NCBI GenBank assembly: GCA_903906365.1
Contig: CAIVKC010000069.1
Span: forward strand, 102,628 to 166,627
Length of the DNA stretch: 64,000 nucleotides
DNA from: an uncultured Bacteroidota bacterium
GTDB taxonomy: Bacteria; Bacteroidota; Bacteroidia; Chitinophagales; Chitinophagaceae
Reading direction: 5' to 3'
Part shown: piece by piece, positions 52,903 to 62,094 of the stretch
How positions within the stretch are numbered: the first letter of the stretch is position 1
Layout of the letters: every line of letters starts with the position of its first letter
The notes under the pieces: generated by a model
Databases searched by the model: none
Seen by the model: the letters and a program-made list of their open reading frames with translations, nothing else
Told to the model about the DNA's origin: nothing
Position numbers and translations under genes: made by a program

Positions 52903-55029
52903 TTATACAACCTTTTTTACAAATAACCGGATTGAATTGGCAACCAGCACCACATCACTGAGGCCCATGGCCAGGGCAGCTATCGCCGGGGACAGGTATC
53001 CAAGGCCTGCTATGGGTATTGCTATAATATTATAAAAGAAAGCCCAAAATAGATTCTGCCGGATGGTTACAAAGGTCTCTTTCCCCAGGCCCAGTGCAAG
53101 GGGAACCTGGGTGATCCCCCTGTTCATCAGAACCACATCCGCTGTTTGCACGGCTATATGGGAGGCATCACTCATGGAAATTCCTATGGAGGCCTTGGCC
53201 AGGGCTGGGGCATCGTTGATGCCATCTCCAATCATCACCGTGGGTGCCTGCCGGGTAAGGCCGGAGATGACCTCCAGTTTCTGGGCAGGACTCTGGGAAG
53301 CTATTACTTCCCTGATTCCCAGTTCCGCTGCCAGGCGCCCGCAAATTTCGGGTCTGTCGCCACTCAGCAGGATGGTACGGATATGATGTTCATGGAGGTA
53401 ACGTACAACCTCTATGGCTTCCGGCCTGGTCTCGTCCCGAAGGTCCAGCCAGCCAAGGAGTTTTTCATTGCGGACTACATACAGGGTGTGGCTGCTGTCA
53501 TTGGTCAGGGTACTGGCTGCCTGATAGGATCCGATGTGACAGCGGTCTCCTTCCCTGCTCTCACCAAACATACCCTGTCCTTTGACTTCTTCAATTTTTT
53601 TCCAGCGCGTCTCCCCTTTTATCTTCCAGGCGGTGGCGATGGACCTGGCAATGGGATGATTGGAATATTTTTCCAGAGAATAAACCAATTTCTGAAATTC
53701 TTCCAAAGAAATACCGGCGTCCGTAATCTGAAAATTTTCGATGACAAACCGTCCGGTGGTGAGGGTGCCGGTTTTGTCAAAAACCACCTGGCGGACTTTG
53801 CGGAACAGTTCAAGGGTCTTGGCGTTTCGAAACAGTATGCCGTTCCTGGCCGCCCTTCCCAGTCCCACTGCAATGGCTGCGGGCGTCGCCAGCCCCATGG
53901 CACAGGGACATGCAATGACCAGCACGGCTATACTTCGCATGAGTGAAGGAGTCAACTGGTGTAACAGCAGGTAATTGGCCACAAAGGTTATCAGGGAGAT
54001 CACCAGTACTACGGGGACAAATACCGCACTGATTCTGTCTGCGAGCTGCTGGATGGGAGGCTTTTCCCCCTGTGCCTGTTTGACCAGGTTGATGATATTG
54101 GACAGCACCGAATCCTTGGCAGCAGCCGTTACCTGTGCCTTTACTGTGCCATCCACCAGCAGACTTCCGCCGATGAGCAGATCCTTGGCCTGCTTTTCCA
54201 CCGGGAGGCTCTCCCCGGTGATGATGGCCTCATTGGCGCTGGCATTACCCCAGAGTATCTTACAATCCGCCGGAACCTGTTCCCCGGATTTGATCAAAAT
54301 AATATCCCCGCTTCTTAACTGCTGGCTGTCAACCGGGAAGACCTGTTCGTGGTGCTGGTCATCGAAGGCAATCATGTTAGCCATCACCTGTTGGGATTTG
54401 GCCAGGGCGTTCAAAGCCCGCTGGGTGGAAAGGATGGTCAGATCCTCTACATAATTACCGAAAAAAATCAGTGTGATGATGGAGGCCGCTGTCTCATAAT
54501 AGAGGTAACCGGCTCCCAGTTGAAGCAGTGTACCGGTCAGGCTGTACACAAAAGCCGCTGTTGACCCAATGGCGATGAGCACATTCATGTTTGGCATGCC
54601 GTTTCGAATGCTTTTCCACGCGCTGCGGCCAAAAAACCGCATACCCACTACATATACCGGGATACAGCATGCCAGTTGGAACCAGGGGTTCATCAGAATA
54701 TGAATATGAATCCAGCCTTCTGCCATATGCGCCAGCAGGGGAATGGTGAAAACCAGGCAGAAAATAAATCGCTGGAAATGGTTGGAGAGAAAACGAAAAC
54801 GCGTTCCCGCGGAGCTAACGGCCTGACCGGATTTAACGTGGTAGCCAAGGGATTCGATTCCCTCTATGATCTGCTGTCTGGTCACATTTCCGTTCATATC
54901 GAAATGCACCTGCCCGCCTATGAGATTGACCTTGACGTTTTTCAAGCCTTCTTTTTGAAGGTATTGGCCAATGGTCAACGCACAATTGGAGCAGCTCATT
55001 CCCTCTACAACCCAGTCTACAGATTCCAT
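52903..55029 (-). CDS. copA: Heavy-metal (copper) P1B-type ATPase
   Basis: Metal-exporting P-type ATPase (708 residues). One N-terminal heavy-metal-associated domain with GMSCSNCAL, then eight transmembrane helices with the CPC metal site in VIACPCAMGLATP, phosphorylation motif DKTGTLT, the HP locus SNHPIARS and the hinge GDGINDAPALA. YN in TM7 (FFYNIIAIPIA) and Met/Ser in TM8 (LAMGLSDVV) match the Cu(I) pattern, so copper is the likely substrate. No metal chaperone or regulator gene is adjacent. A TAAATTTG box lies 22 bases before the ATG. Confidence 0.93.
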   Translation of the reverse strand: MESVDWVVEGMSCSNCALTIGQYLQKEGLKNVKVNLIGGQVHFDMNGNVTRQQIIEGIESLGYHVKSGQAVSSAGTRFRFLSNHFQRFIFCLVFTIPLLAHMAEGWIHIHILMNPWFQLACCIPVYVVGMRFFGRSAWKSIRNGMPNMNVLIAIGSTAAFVYSLTGTLLQLGAGYLYYETAASIITLIFFGNYVEDLTILSTQRALNALAKSQQVMANMIAFDDQHHEQVFPVDSQQLRSGDIILIKSGEQVPADCKILWGNASANEAIITGESLPVEKQAKDLLIGGSLLVDGTVKAQVTAAAKDSVLSNIINLVKQAQGEKPPIQQLADRISAVFVPVVLVISLITFVANYLLLHQLTPSLMRSIAVLVIACPCAMGLATPAAIAVGLGRAARNGILFRNAKTLELFRKVRQVVFDKTGTLTTGRFVIENFQITDAGISLEEFQKLVYSLEKYSNHPIARSIATAWKIKGETRWKKIEEVKGQGMFGESREGDRCHIGSYQAASTLTNDSSHTLYVVRNEKLLGWLDLRDETRPEAIEVVRYLHEHHIRTILLSGDRPEICGRLAAELGIREVIASQSPAQKLEVISGLTRQAPTVMIGDGINDAPALAKASIGISMSDASHIAVQTADVVLMNRGITQVPLALGLGKETFVTIRQNLFWAFFYNIIAIPIAGLGYLSPAIAALAMGLSDVVLVANSIRLFVKKVV

Positions 55030-55051
55030 ACCTGAATTATTGATACATTGG

Positions 55052-55059
55052 CAAATTTA
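55052..55059 (-). promoter_or_regulatory. -7 box TAAATTTG for copA
   Basis: Consensus on the minus strand, about 17 bases of predicted leader. No CueR-like spaced operator is visible. Confidence 0.5.
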
Positions 55060-55258
55060 CAAAAGGTGCTCCATCCCGGCTTACGAATGGTGGAATATTC
55101 AACGCGGTCGGCCGGTGGGTACATTTGCCATGATAACCCGTTAAATGTAATGCAATGCGCCGTGGTGCCTGCTGTACCCAGCACCCCCTGATTCCCCGGG
55201 CAAAATCCGGGCACTGCGGTAAAGGGGTTAAAATGGCTAAAAATGGTCGCGGGCAGTT

Positions 55259-55266
55259 TATATTTG
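55259..55266 (+). promoter_or_regulatory. -7 box TATATTTG four bases before tsaE ATG
   Basis: Exact TAnnTTTG ending 4 nt before the ATG at 55271, predicting a leaderless transcript. No clear TTTG at the -33 position. Confidence 0.5.
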
Positions 55267-55270
55267 CGCA

Positions 55271-55687
55271 ATGGAACTGATTTTTAACATCGCGGACATA
55301 CAAGGGGCGGCCTCCAGTTTCCTGGAAGCCTCCAAACTCCCGGGTGTATTTGCCTTTCATGGAGAAATGGGCGCCGGCAAGACCACCTTCATCCATGCCC
55401 TGTGCGACCGGTTGCAGGTCACCAGCAGGGTATCCAGCCCCACTTTTTCCATCATCAATGAATACAGCAGCCCCTCTGGCAGGATCTTTCATATAGACCT
55501 CTACCGGCTGCGGGACGAACAGGAGGCCCTGCGTGCCGGTGTAGAGGATTGCCTTTATTCCGGTGAGACCTGTTTTGTGGAATGGCCCCAACGGGCCCCC
55601 GGAATTTTCCCTCCTCAGACCACACATTTTCAACTCACTGTACATGGGGAAGGGACAAGGAAATTAAGCTCCATTTCCCCGGTTTAA
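55271..55687 (+). CDS. tsaE: tRNA threonylcarbamoyladenosine synthesis ATPase
   Basis: P-loop ATPase of the TsaBDE complex that makes t6A at position 37 of ANN-decoding tRNAs. The 138-residue protein has Walker A GEMGAGKTTF, then SSPTFSIINEY and FHIDLYRL (Walker B-like) and VEWPQRAP near the C-terminus, all family typical. It begins at the first ATG after a -7 box only 4 bases upstream. ald follows about 80 bases downstream and may share the transcript. Confidence 0.94.
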   Translation: MELIFNIADIQGAASSFLEASKLPGVFAFHGEMGAGKTTFIHALCDRLQVTSRVSSPTFSIINEYSSPSGRIFHIDLYRLRDEQEALRAGVEDCLYSGETCFVEWPQRAPGIFPPQTTHFQLTVHGEGTRKLSSISPV

Positions 55688-55766
55688 ATTACCCGGCTTT
55701 CAATTTAAAATTGTAATTTAACCGCCGCATTCCGCCAGCAAAAATGACCATAGATAAGTCCCAAAC

Positions 55767-56981
55767 ATGTCGCAGCAAAAACCTTTTATCAGCACTTCCT
55801 TCAGCTACGAAACATTAGAAGAAACGCTTGACATAAAACCCAAGGGAACACAGGTACATATTGGCATTCCCAAAGAAACCGCCTTTCAGGAGAACCGCAT
55901 TGCCCTCACCCCGGAAGCCGTTGGCGTACTTGTAAGCAACGGTCATGAAGTGCTCATTGAACACAATGCAGGGGATGCTGCCCATTACAGGGACAAGGAT
56001 TATAGCGAGGCCGGAGCCAGGATCGTATATGACAAAGCGCAGGTATATAAGGCCCCCATATTGGTAAAATCAGCCCCGGTCATTGAAGAGGATCTGGAAC
56101 TGCTTCAGATGAACCAGGTCATCATATCCCCCATCCATCTGTCTGCCATGAAGGCCGAATTATTGGAAAAAATGATGGAAAAAAGGATATCGGGAATTTC
56201 TTTTGAAAACCTGAAAGATGACAGCGGAACTTACCCCATCGTAAGAAGCATGAGTGAAATTGCCGGAAGCGCCGTTATGCTGGTGGCCGGGCAGTACCTG
56301 GGTTCCGCCAATCATGGCAAGGGGGTGCTGCTGGGAGGGATTTCCGGAATCCCCCCGACCAAGGTCATTATCCTGGGTGCAGGTATCGTAGGAGAATATG
56401 CGGCCAGGGCTGCCCTGGCACTGGGTGCATCGGTGAAAGTCTTTGACAACAGTGTTTACCGGCTTAAAAGGCTACAGAACAATGTGGGACAGCGGATTTA
56501 TACCTCGGTGATAGAACCCCGGATCTTGTCCAAGCAGCTCAAGACCTGCGAGGTGGCCGTAGGCGCCCTGTCTTCACAAAGTGGCAGGACCCCCGTTATT
56601 GTTACCGAAGAAATGGTCAGCAACATGCGGCCCGGCAGTGTCATAATAGATGTCAGCATCGATCGCGGCGGCTGTTTTGAGACTTCCGAAATCACTTCCC
56701 ATGAGCATCCCATCTTCATCAAATACGGGGTGATTCATTACTGCGTTCCCAATATCCCATCGGGATTTGCCAGAACGGCCTCCCAGGCAATCAGCAATGT
56801 ATTGATGCCCCTGCTGCTGGAAGCCGGAGAGGAAGGCGGCTTTGAAAACCTCATCTGGCACAAAATACATCTTCGCGGCGGTATCTATCTGTTCAAGGGA
56901 GCGCTCACCAATTTCCATCTCAGCCAGCGATTTGACCTGAAATATACAGACCTGAACCTGCTCATCGCCAGCCAGCGCTAA
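55767..56981 (+). CDS. ald: Alanine dehydrogenase
   Basis: NAD-dependent enzyme interconverting alanine and pyruvate plus ammonia. The 404-residue protein has the N-terminal catalytic domain (IGIPKETAFQENRIALTP with the conserved Lys/Arg), the nucleotide fold VIILGAGIVGEYAARAALALG, and a C-terminal YCVPNIPSGFARTASQA segment. An N-terminal extension of about 30 residues precedes the family start, as is common for Bacteroidota Ald. The related transhydrogenase PntA is longer and less likely. Confidence 0.92.
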   Translation: MSQQKPFISTSFSYETLEETLDIKPKGTQVHIGIPKETAFQENRIALTPEAVGVLVSNGHEVLIEHNAGDAAHYRDKDYSEAGARIVYDKAQVYKAPILVKSAPVIEEDLELLQMNQVIISPIHLSAMKAELLEKMMEKRISGISFENLKDDSGTYPIVRSMSEIAGSAVMLVAGQYLGSANHGKGVLLGGISGIPPTKVIILGAGIVGEYAARAALALGASVKVFDNSVYRLKRLQNNVGQRIYTSVIEPRILSKQLKTCEVAVGALSSQSGRTPVIVTEEMVSNMRPGSVIIDVSIDRGGCFETSEITSHEHPIFIKYGVIHYCVPNIPSGFARTASQAISNVLMPLLLEAGEEGGFENLIWHKIHLRGGIYLFKGALTNFHLSQRFDLKYTDLNLLIASQR

Positions 56982-57098
56982 TTCAGCAATTGGCACAATT
57001 TCCCGAATTTGGTTTTTGATCCAGCCATCCCCGGCTTTTGGGAGGCATATGTGGTCCTGGAGAGCAGTATTTGAAACGGCATCCTGCAGCCAAAACGG

Positions 57099-58379
57099 CT
57101 ATTTGCTGAACCGGAAGGAGAAAATCACTTCATTGGTCTTCATGGACAGGGAATTGTTTACGTAGTTCAGGAAACCGATATAACTGCCATAGCGGTATTC
57201 CAGGCTAAACCTGGAATAAGTGCCTCCCAGCCCGGCTACAAAGCCGTACTGTGAACTCTTGTAGCCTCCGTTGGGATAAGGATCCGAAGTAGTAATGTTT
57301 TGGTTTCCGTTGAAGTAGTTGTCCGAACTGGTCTGGTTGTTCCGCGTTAGGATGAATTCAGCGGAATATCCGGCATTGACAAAGGGCCTGAATGCGGACT
57401 TTTCATTCAGGAAATAGTACCTGACCATAATACCCAGTCTTGCGTAGGATGCTTTGAGCGTGGTACTTGTTTTTGTAAAAAAAGTGCTGTTCACATAATT
57501 AGAATAAGCCGTACTGGAGGCATCGTAACTGTTGTAATAGATATCGGCCAGCGCGGACAGGTGGCTGTGGAAAGCCTGGGGTATATAATTGAATCTCAGG
57601 CCGATGATCGGCGCAGCCCCGGACTGTAGGGTAAGGCTGCTGTTTGACTGAGCCAGGAAATTGGCTGGTCCTTTGGCAGTGAGGCTGGAGAAACTGGCCC
57701 CTGCGATGACTGATATTTCAAATTTGCTGTGATATTCCTTCTTGTATAAGGTGGCACTGCCCTTGCGGCAAATCCTGTTATAGTCCTCCAGAACCTTCTC
57801 TATGGCCTGCACCGAAAAGTCGATGTTGTTTATATGGCTGATCGCGTCGGGGCAGTCTGACAACAGTTCCCTGAGCTGAAAAATGAACTTTTTATTTTCA
57901 TTTTCATAATTGGTCCCGGACCGGTTGATCAGGAAATTGATGTAAATCAGTTCATTGATTCCGCCATTGTTTTTTTGAATAAACAGGTGGGTTCTCTTAT
58001 TATCCCTGAAGCTGTAGAGCTGGATGGCATTGCTGAAATATTCGGTTTTCAGAAAAACAGTATCCGAGCGTGAGGAGTAGGTGTTGGAGTCAGGAGTAAC
58101 CTCTTCATGATAGGGAGTCTGGTCTATGGAGACAAATGCGCTGGTATAATAATCCTGCCCGCCAATGACCAGGGCCCTTACCTCCGAGGGCCGGAAGGTG
58201 CGCTGTGTTCTGGTGGCAGAATCGAAGGTCTTTATGGCGTAGGGGTCTTGAAATTGTTTGTCCTGGGTGAGCACCTGAAGGGAATCGCCGTTTTTTAAAA
58301 TGACCAGGGAATGTACTTTATATTTCTGGGAGAACACGAAAAGCGGTCCGAGTAGCAGAAGGCTAAGATAATATCTCAC
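57099..58379 (-). CDS. Outer-membrane beta-barrel protein with N-terminal domain
   Basis: A 426-residue secreted protein, family not recognised. Signal peptide (1-17, ending VFSQ), then a soluble region (about 20-215) with LVILKNGDSLQ-type beta sequence and two Cys, then a C-terminal barrel (about 225-426) with alternating aromatic strands (SAFRPFVNAGYSAEF, SRFSLEYRYGSY) ending in FSFRF. The start is GTG at 58379, the only start that precedes the signal peptide. It is downstream of the ABC ATPase gene on the same strand (36-base gap), so it may belong to the lpx transcript. Confidence 0.78.
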   Translation of the reverse strand: MRYYLSLLLLGPLFVFSQKYKVHSLVILKNGDSLQVLTQDKQFQDPYAIKTFDSATRTQRTFRPSEVRALVIGGQDYYTSAFVSIDQTPYHEEVTPDSNTYSSRSDTVFLKTEYFSNAIQLYSFRDNKRTHLFIQKNNGGINELIYINFLINRSGTNYENENKKFIFQLRELLSDCPDAISHINNIDFSVQAIEKVLEDYNRICRKGSATLYKKEYHSKFEISVIAGASFSSLTAKGPANFLAQSNSSLTLQSGAAPIIGLRFNYIPQAFHSHLSALADIYYNSYDASSTAYSNYVNSTFFTKTSTTLKASYARLGIMVRYYFLNEKSAFRPFVNAGYSAEFILTRNNQTSSDNYFNGNQNITTSDPYPNGGYKSSQYGFVAGLGGTYSRFSLEYRYGSYIGFLNYVNNSLSMKTNEVIFSFRFSK

Positions 58380-58415
58380 GTAAAAGGTTTAAATATGGTA
58401 TGGCTAAATATATTA

Positions 58416-59036
58416 CTATTTTTTGAAATCTAAAATATTTAGCCTCTTTTCACAATACGCATATTCCTGGAGGTCATTGGAGCTTACAATGATAAGGCGG
58501 CCCTGGCCATAATCCCTGACCAGGCTTGTGTAAAGGGCAATGCCCTCAGCGTCCAGGTTGGTGCAGGGTTCATCCAGCAGCATGAGCGGTGTGTCGGAAA
58601 AAAAAGCCTGCGCCAGCTTGACTCTTTGTTTCATGCCGGAGGAATAGTACCTGATTTGTTTATGGGCAGATTTTTCCAGCTGCAGGGAATGGATAATGGT
58701 TGGGACATCCATTCCCGGCAGGAATGGCTTGAACCGGCCATGAAAAGCAAGAAATTCAGCCAGGGTCATTTCCTCGATTACCTCCAGGTAAGGGGCTGCG
58801 ATGGATACATGTCTGTAAATCTGGTCATCGGAAACAGCCCGGTCATCGAGGAGGTAACTGAGCCTGCCTTCCGAGGCGGCTACGGAAGCAGCCAGCACCT
58901 GCAGGAGGGTGGATTTTCCCGAACCGTTGGGGCCGGTTATGGCATAGGAGAAACCTGTGGTGAATTCGTAACTGAGATGACGAAAGATCCAGTCGCGGTT
59001 GAAGCGTTTGCCGGCATCAGTCAGCGTAATCTTCAT
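58416..59036 (-). CDS. Lone ABC transporter ATPase in the lpx operon
   Basis: A 206-residue ATP-binding subunit with Walker A GPNGSGKSTLL, signature YSSGMKQRVKLAQA and Walker B LMLLDEPCTNLDAEG. No permease gene is adjacent. It overlaps the 3' end of lpxA by 20 bases, so it is translationally coupled to it. The permease must be encoded elsewhere; an envelope-lipid or export role is inferred from context only. Confidence 0.9.
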   Translation of the reverse strand: MKITLTDAGKRFNRDWIFRHLSYEFTTGFSYAITGPNGSGKSTLLQVLAASVAASEGRLSYLLDDRAVSDDQIYRHVSIAAPYLEVIEEMTLAEFLAFHGRFKPFLPGMDVPTIIHSLQLEKSAHKQIRYYSSGMKQRVKLAQAFFSDTPLMLLDEPCTNLDAEGIALYTSLVRDYGQGRLIIVSSNDLQEYAYCEKRLNILDFKK

Positions 59037-59823
59037 CCACGTTGTTTTTGGAATATCTTTTGATAATGCCCCTGCTGCTCTCTCGGATAAAGGTCACAAT
59101 CTCATCCCGCTCGTCGGTAGCAGGGAATTCCTCTTCCAGGAATTCAAGCGCCTGGCTGGTATTCATGCCCTTGTTATAGATCACCCGGTAGATGTCCAGG
59201 ATATGGTTGATCTTATCGATGGTAAATCCCCTGCGTTTCAGGCCCACTGAATTGACTCCCGCATAACTGAGCGGCTGCCTGCCCGCCTTAATATAGGGAG
59301 GAATATCCTTTCCTACCAGGGAACCGCCGGCTATAAAGACATGAGAGCCCACTTTGACAAACTGGTGGATGGCGCACATACCCCCCAGGATGACCCAGTC
59401 ACCCAGCACAACATGTCCGGCTACCTGGGAATTATTACTCAGGATACAGTTATTGCCGATGATACAGTCATGGGCTATATGGCTGTAGGCAAGTATCATG
59501 CAGTTGCTGCCGACCGTTGTCTTCCACCTGTCCTTTGTACCCCGGTGAACCGTCACGAATTCACGGATGGTAGTATTGTCACCAATCTGAACGGTTGTTT
59601 CTTCGCCGTCAAATTTCAAATCCTGCGGATCGGCAGAGACAACAGCACCCGGGAAAATGCGGCAGTTCTTGCCGATTCTGGCGCCCTCCATGATCGTTAC
59701 ATTGCTGCCTATCCAGGTTCCCTCCCCTATTTCCACATTCTGGTGGATGACGGAAAAGGGGTCAACCTTTACATTGGTGGCTAATTTTGCATTGGGGTGT
59801 ATATAAGTATGTGGATGAATCAT
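59017..59823 (-). CDS. lpxA: Acyl-ACP--UDP-N-acetylglucosamine O-acyltransferase
   Basis: First committed step of lipid A synthesis. The 268-residue protein has a left-handed beta helix of hexapeptide repeats (about 1-190) with the catalytic His in YSHIAHDCIIGNN, and a helical C-terminal domain with GVNSVGLKRRGF. It follows lpxC-fabZ in the minus-strand operon after a 207-base gap that contains a TATATTTG box (59974-59981), so it may also have its own promoter. The downstream ABC ATPase overlaps its end. Confidence 0.97.
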   Translation of the reverse strand: MIHPHTYIHPNAKLATNVKVDPFSVIHQNVEIGEGTWIGSNVTIMEGARIGKNCRIFPGAVVSADPQDLKFDGEETTVQIGDNTTIREFVTVHRGTKDRWKTTVGSNCMILAYSHIAHDCIIGNNCILSNNSQVAGHVVLGDWVILGGMCAIHQFVKVGSHVFIAGGSLVGKDIPPYIKAGRQPLSYAGVNSVGLKRRGFTIDKINHILDIYRVIYNKGMNTSQALEFLEEEFPATDERDEIVTFIRESSRGIIKRYSKNNVDEDYAD

Positions 59824-60019
59824 CTAGCTTTTTGTTTTGCTGGTGGTGGTCAAGCCGTTGGGCGTGCATTTCTCTTTTATACAGTCAGAAAAGACAAACG
59901 GTTGCCAGGACGGTCCAATTCTACCAATTTTTCAGGTTTCAGTATAAAAAATGCCAGGAATTCGCCTGACGGACAAATATAAATGTTATTATCAAGATTC
60001 CTTTCCGTTTCAACCCTTC

Positions 60020-60036
60020 GGCTGAACCGTTCAGCC
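60020..60036 (-). other. Hairpin overlapping the lpxC-fabZ stop codon
   Basis: GGCTGAA-CCG-TTCAGCC forms a 7-bp stem that includes the TGA stop on the minus strand. There is no T tract after it in that direction, so partial termination or RNA processing before lpxA is more likely than full termination. Confidence 0.5.
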
Positions 60037-61437
60037 TCTTTTTACGAGCTGGGCGGTCAGGTCGGCCTCGGTGGCAATCTTGTTTCCGACAAAGACCGTC
60101 CCGCGCATTTCACAGATGCCCCGGCGTATGGCAGACATCAACTCCATCCGCAGTATCATGGTGTCACCCGGAACTACTTTTTGTTTGAATTTACAATTAT
60201 TAATCTTAAGAAAATAGGTGTCATAATCCCCTTTGGGCATGGCATTGATGGCCAGTATCCCTCCTGTCTGCGCCAGGGCTTCCACCTGCAAAACACCGGG
60301 CATTACCGGATTGCCCGGAAAATGACCCACAAAAAACGGCTCGTTGAATGTTACGTTCTTTATTCCGACAATATACTGATCCGTTAACTCAATGATCTTA
60401 TCGACCAGTAAAAAGGGATAGCGGTGCGGCAGCGTCTTTTCGATCTGCTGGCTGTTGTATATCGGGGGCTGGCCCGGGTTATAAACTGGAACATTTCTCA
60501 CATGCTTGTTCTTCTTGATATACTGCTTGATCTTTCGCGCAAAATCGACGTTGGTTGAATGTCCCGGCCGGTTGGCTATGATATGGGATTTAATGGGGTA
60601 TCCGATTAAGGCAAGGTCCCCCACTACGTCCAGCAGTTTGTGCCTGGCCGGTTCATTGGGGAAACGCAGTTCCAGGTTATTGAGGTATCCTTCGCTTTTT
60701 ACTTCAATTTTATCCCTTTTAAAGGCTTTGGCCAGCCTGGACATCTCCTCCTGGGTTACGGGTTTATCAACCACCACAATGGCGTTATTGATATCCCCTC
60801 CTTTGACGAGGTTATTGTCCAGAAGCATTTCCAGTTCGTGGAGGAAGCAAAAAGTGCGGCAGGGAGCAATTTCCTGTTTAAAATCACACATGGTCTTCAG
60901 ACCGGCATGTTGGGTACCCAGGACCGGGCTGTTAAAGTCAATAAGGGTCGTAATCTTATAGTCGACGGAGGGCATGGCCACCATTTCCACCCTTTTTTTC
61001 TCATCATAGTGGGTGATATTGGTATCGATGGTATACCAGGCTTTGGCGGCTTCCTGTTCCACCACCCCGGCCTTTTCAATGATTTCAACGAAAGGCTCCG
61101 AACTCCCGTCGATGATGGGAATTTCCGGGCCGCTTATTTCTATCAGGCAATTATCTACGCCCATGCCAACCAGGGCTGCCAAAACATGTTCGACCGTACT
61201 TACCTTAATGCCGTTTTCCTCCAGGGTAGTACCCCGGGAAGTATCGGTCACCAGGTCACAGTCTGCCTTGATGATTGGCTGGCTGGGGAGGTCTGTACGC
61301 TGAAACTGATAGCCAAAGCCAGGATTGGCCGGCTTCAGGGTCATGTCAACCTTGATTCCCGTATGCAGTCCCGTACCAGAAATACTGACTGCAGAAGATA
61401 ATGTGTGCTGTTTGTCCGGATTGAAATTTTCGTCCAT
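60031..61437 (-). CDS. lpxC-fabZ: Fused LpxC deacetylase / FabZ dehydratase
   Basis: Bifunctional protein of 468 residues, a hallmark of Bacteroidota. The N-terminal LpxC half (about 1-310) deacetylates UDP-3-O-acyl-GlcNAc and has zinc His ligands in STVEHVLAAL and a later DVVGDLALIG, plus the RPGHSTN active-site His. The C-terminal FabZ half (about 325-468) dehydrates 3-hydroxyacyl-ACP; its active-site His is in GHFPGNPVMPGVLQ and Glu in VEALAQ. The promoter TATCTTTG is 18 bases before the ATG. Fusion balances lipid A and fatty acid synthesis in one polypeptide. Confidence 0.97.
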   Translation of the reverse strand: MDENFNPDKQHTLSSAVSISGTGLHTGIKVDMTLKPANPGFGYQFQRTDLPSQPIIKADCDLVTDTSRGTTLEENGIKVSTVEHVLAALVGMGVDNCLIEISGPEIPIIDGSSEPFVEIIEKAGVVEQEAAKAWYTIDTNITHYDEKKRVEMVAMPSVDYKITTLIDFNSPVLGTQHAGLKTMCDFKQEIAPCRTFCFLHELEMLLDNNLVKGGDINNAIVVVDKPVTQEEMSRLAKAFKRDKIEVKSEGYLNNLELRFPNEPARHKLLDVVGDLALIGYPIKSHIIANRPGHSTNVDFARKIKQYIKKNKHVRNVPVYNPGQPPIYNSQQIEKTLPHRYPFLLVDKIIELTDQYIVGIKNVTFNEPFFVGHFPGNPVMPGVLQVEALAQTGGILAINAMPKGDYDTYFLKINNCKFKQKVVPGDTMILRMELMSAIRRGICEMRGTVFVGNKIATEADLTAQLVKRG

Positions 61438-61455
61438 TCTTATTTATTAAGCGGG

Positions 61456-61463
61456 CAAAGATA
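61456..61463 (-). promoter_or_regulatory. -7 box TATCTTTG for lpxC-fabZ
   Basis: Exact consensus on the minus strand, 18 bases before the ATG at 61437. Confidence 0.6.
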
Positions 61464-61548
61464 CAATTCAAAGGCCATTTTGCCCTATTTGGATAATTCT
61501 GGTGGCTTTCCCAGTAGCCAGCCTCGGGCCCCGGCGGGCGGCCTCCCG

Positions 61549-61920
61549 TTAAATATCCTCTTCCCTTTCCAGCATCAATATAGCACTCTGTGGAACAATA
61601 TAGTATTTCTCGCCTTCATAAATGACCTCCGTTGCGCTGCTCAGCAAAAAGATGGCAATATCCCCTTCCCGGGCCTGCAGGGGTACGTATTTAACCTGCT
61701 CCTCTTCATTTTGCCAGGGTTCCCGGTCCACTACCATGGGAATGACATAGCCGGGACCGGTTTTGATGACGCTTCCCTGCTGTACTTTTTCCTTTTCCTG
61801 CACGCCGGGAGGCAGGTAAAGGCCGGTCTCGGTCCGTTCGCTTGGTTTGGAAAGGCGGATGAGGACCCTGTCCCCGATGACAATTAGTTTTTTGAATTTG
61901 TTTCCTGAAGTAACATGCAT
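61549..61920 (-). CDS. GroES-like co-chaperonin family protein
   Basis: A 123-residue member of the chaperonin-10 fold (IVIGDRVLIRLSKPSERTETG, LYLPPGVQEKEKVQQGSVIKT, GDIAIFL, YYIVPQSAILMLE). True GroES is about 95 residues and is normally next to groEL; no groEL is here, and an internal insertion (VVDREPWQNEEEQVKYV) replaces the usual loop. So this is probably a GroES paralogue of unknown partner. The start is ATG 61920 (MHVTSGNKFKK), 29 bases after a TAATTTTG box. Confidence 0.85.
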   Translation of the reverse strand: MHVTSGNKFKKLIVIGDRVLIRLSKPSERTETGLYLPPGVQEKEKVQQGSVIKTGPGYVIPMVVDREPWQNEEEQVKYVPLQAREGDIAIFLLSSATEVIYEGEKYYIVPQSAILMLEREEDI

Positions 61921-61949
61921 GTCGAAAAAAATTAAGAAAAAATGAAGCC

Positions 61950-61957
61950 CAAAATTA
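61950..61957 (-). promoter_or_regulatory. -7 box TAATTTTG for the GroES-like gene
   Basis: Consensus on the minus strand; about 25 bases of leader. Confidence 0.5.
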
Positions 61958-62094
61958 GTCAATCATTTTAACAAACAATCCGGGGAAACGATTGTCTGGC
62001 AAGGGGCTGGGAATGAATTATTAACAAAATATTAGACGGCCAAACAGCTTACTGGCAAATGAATTAATTTTATTTGTACCTAAATCAAAATAAC

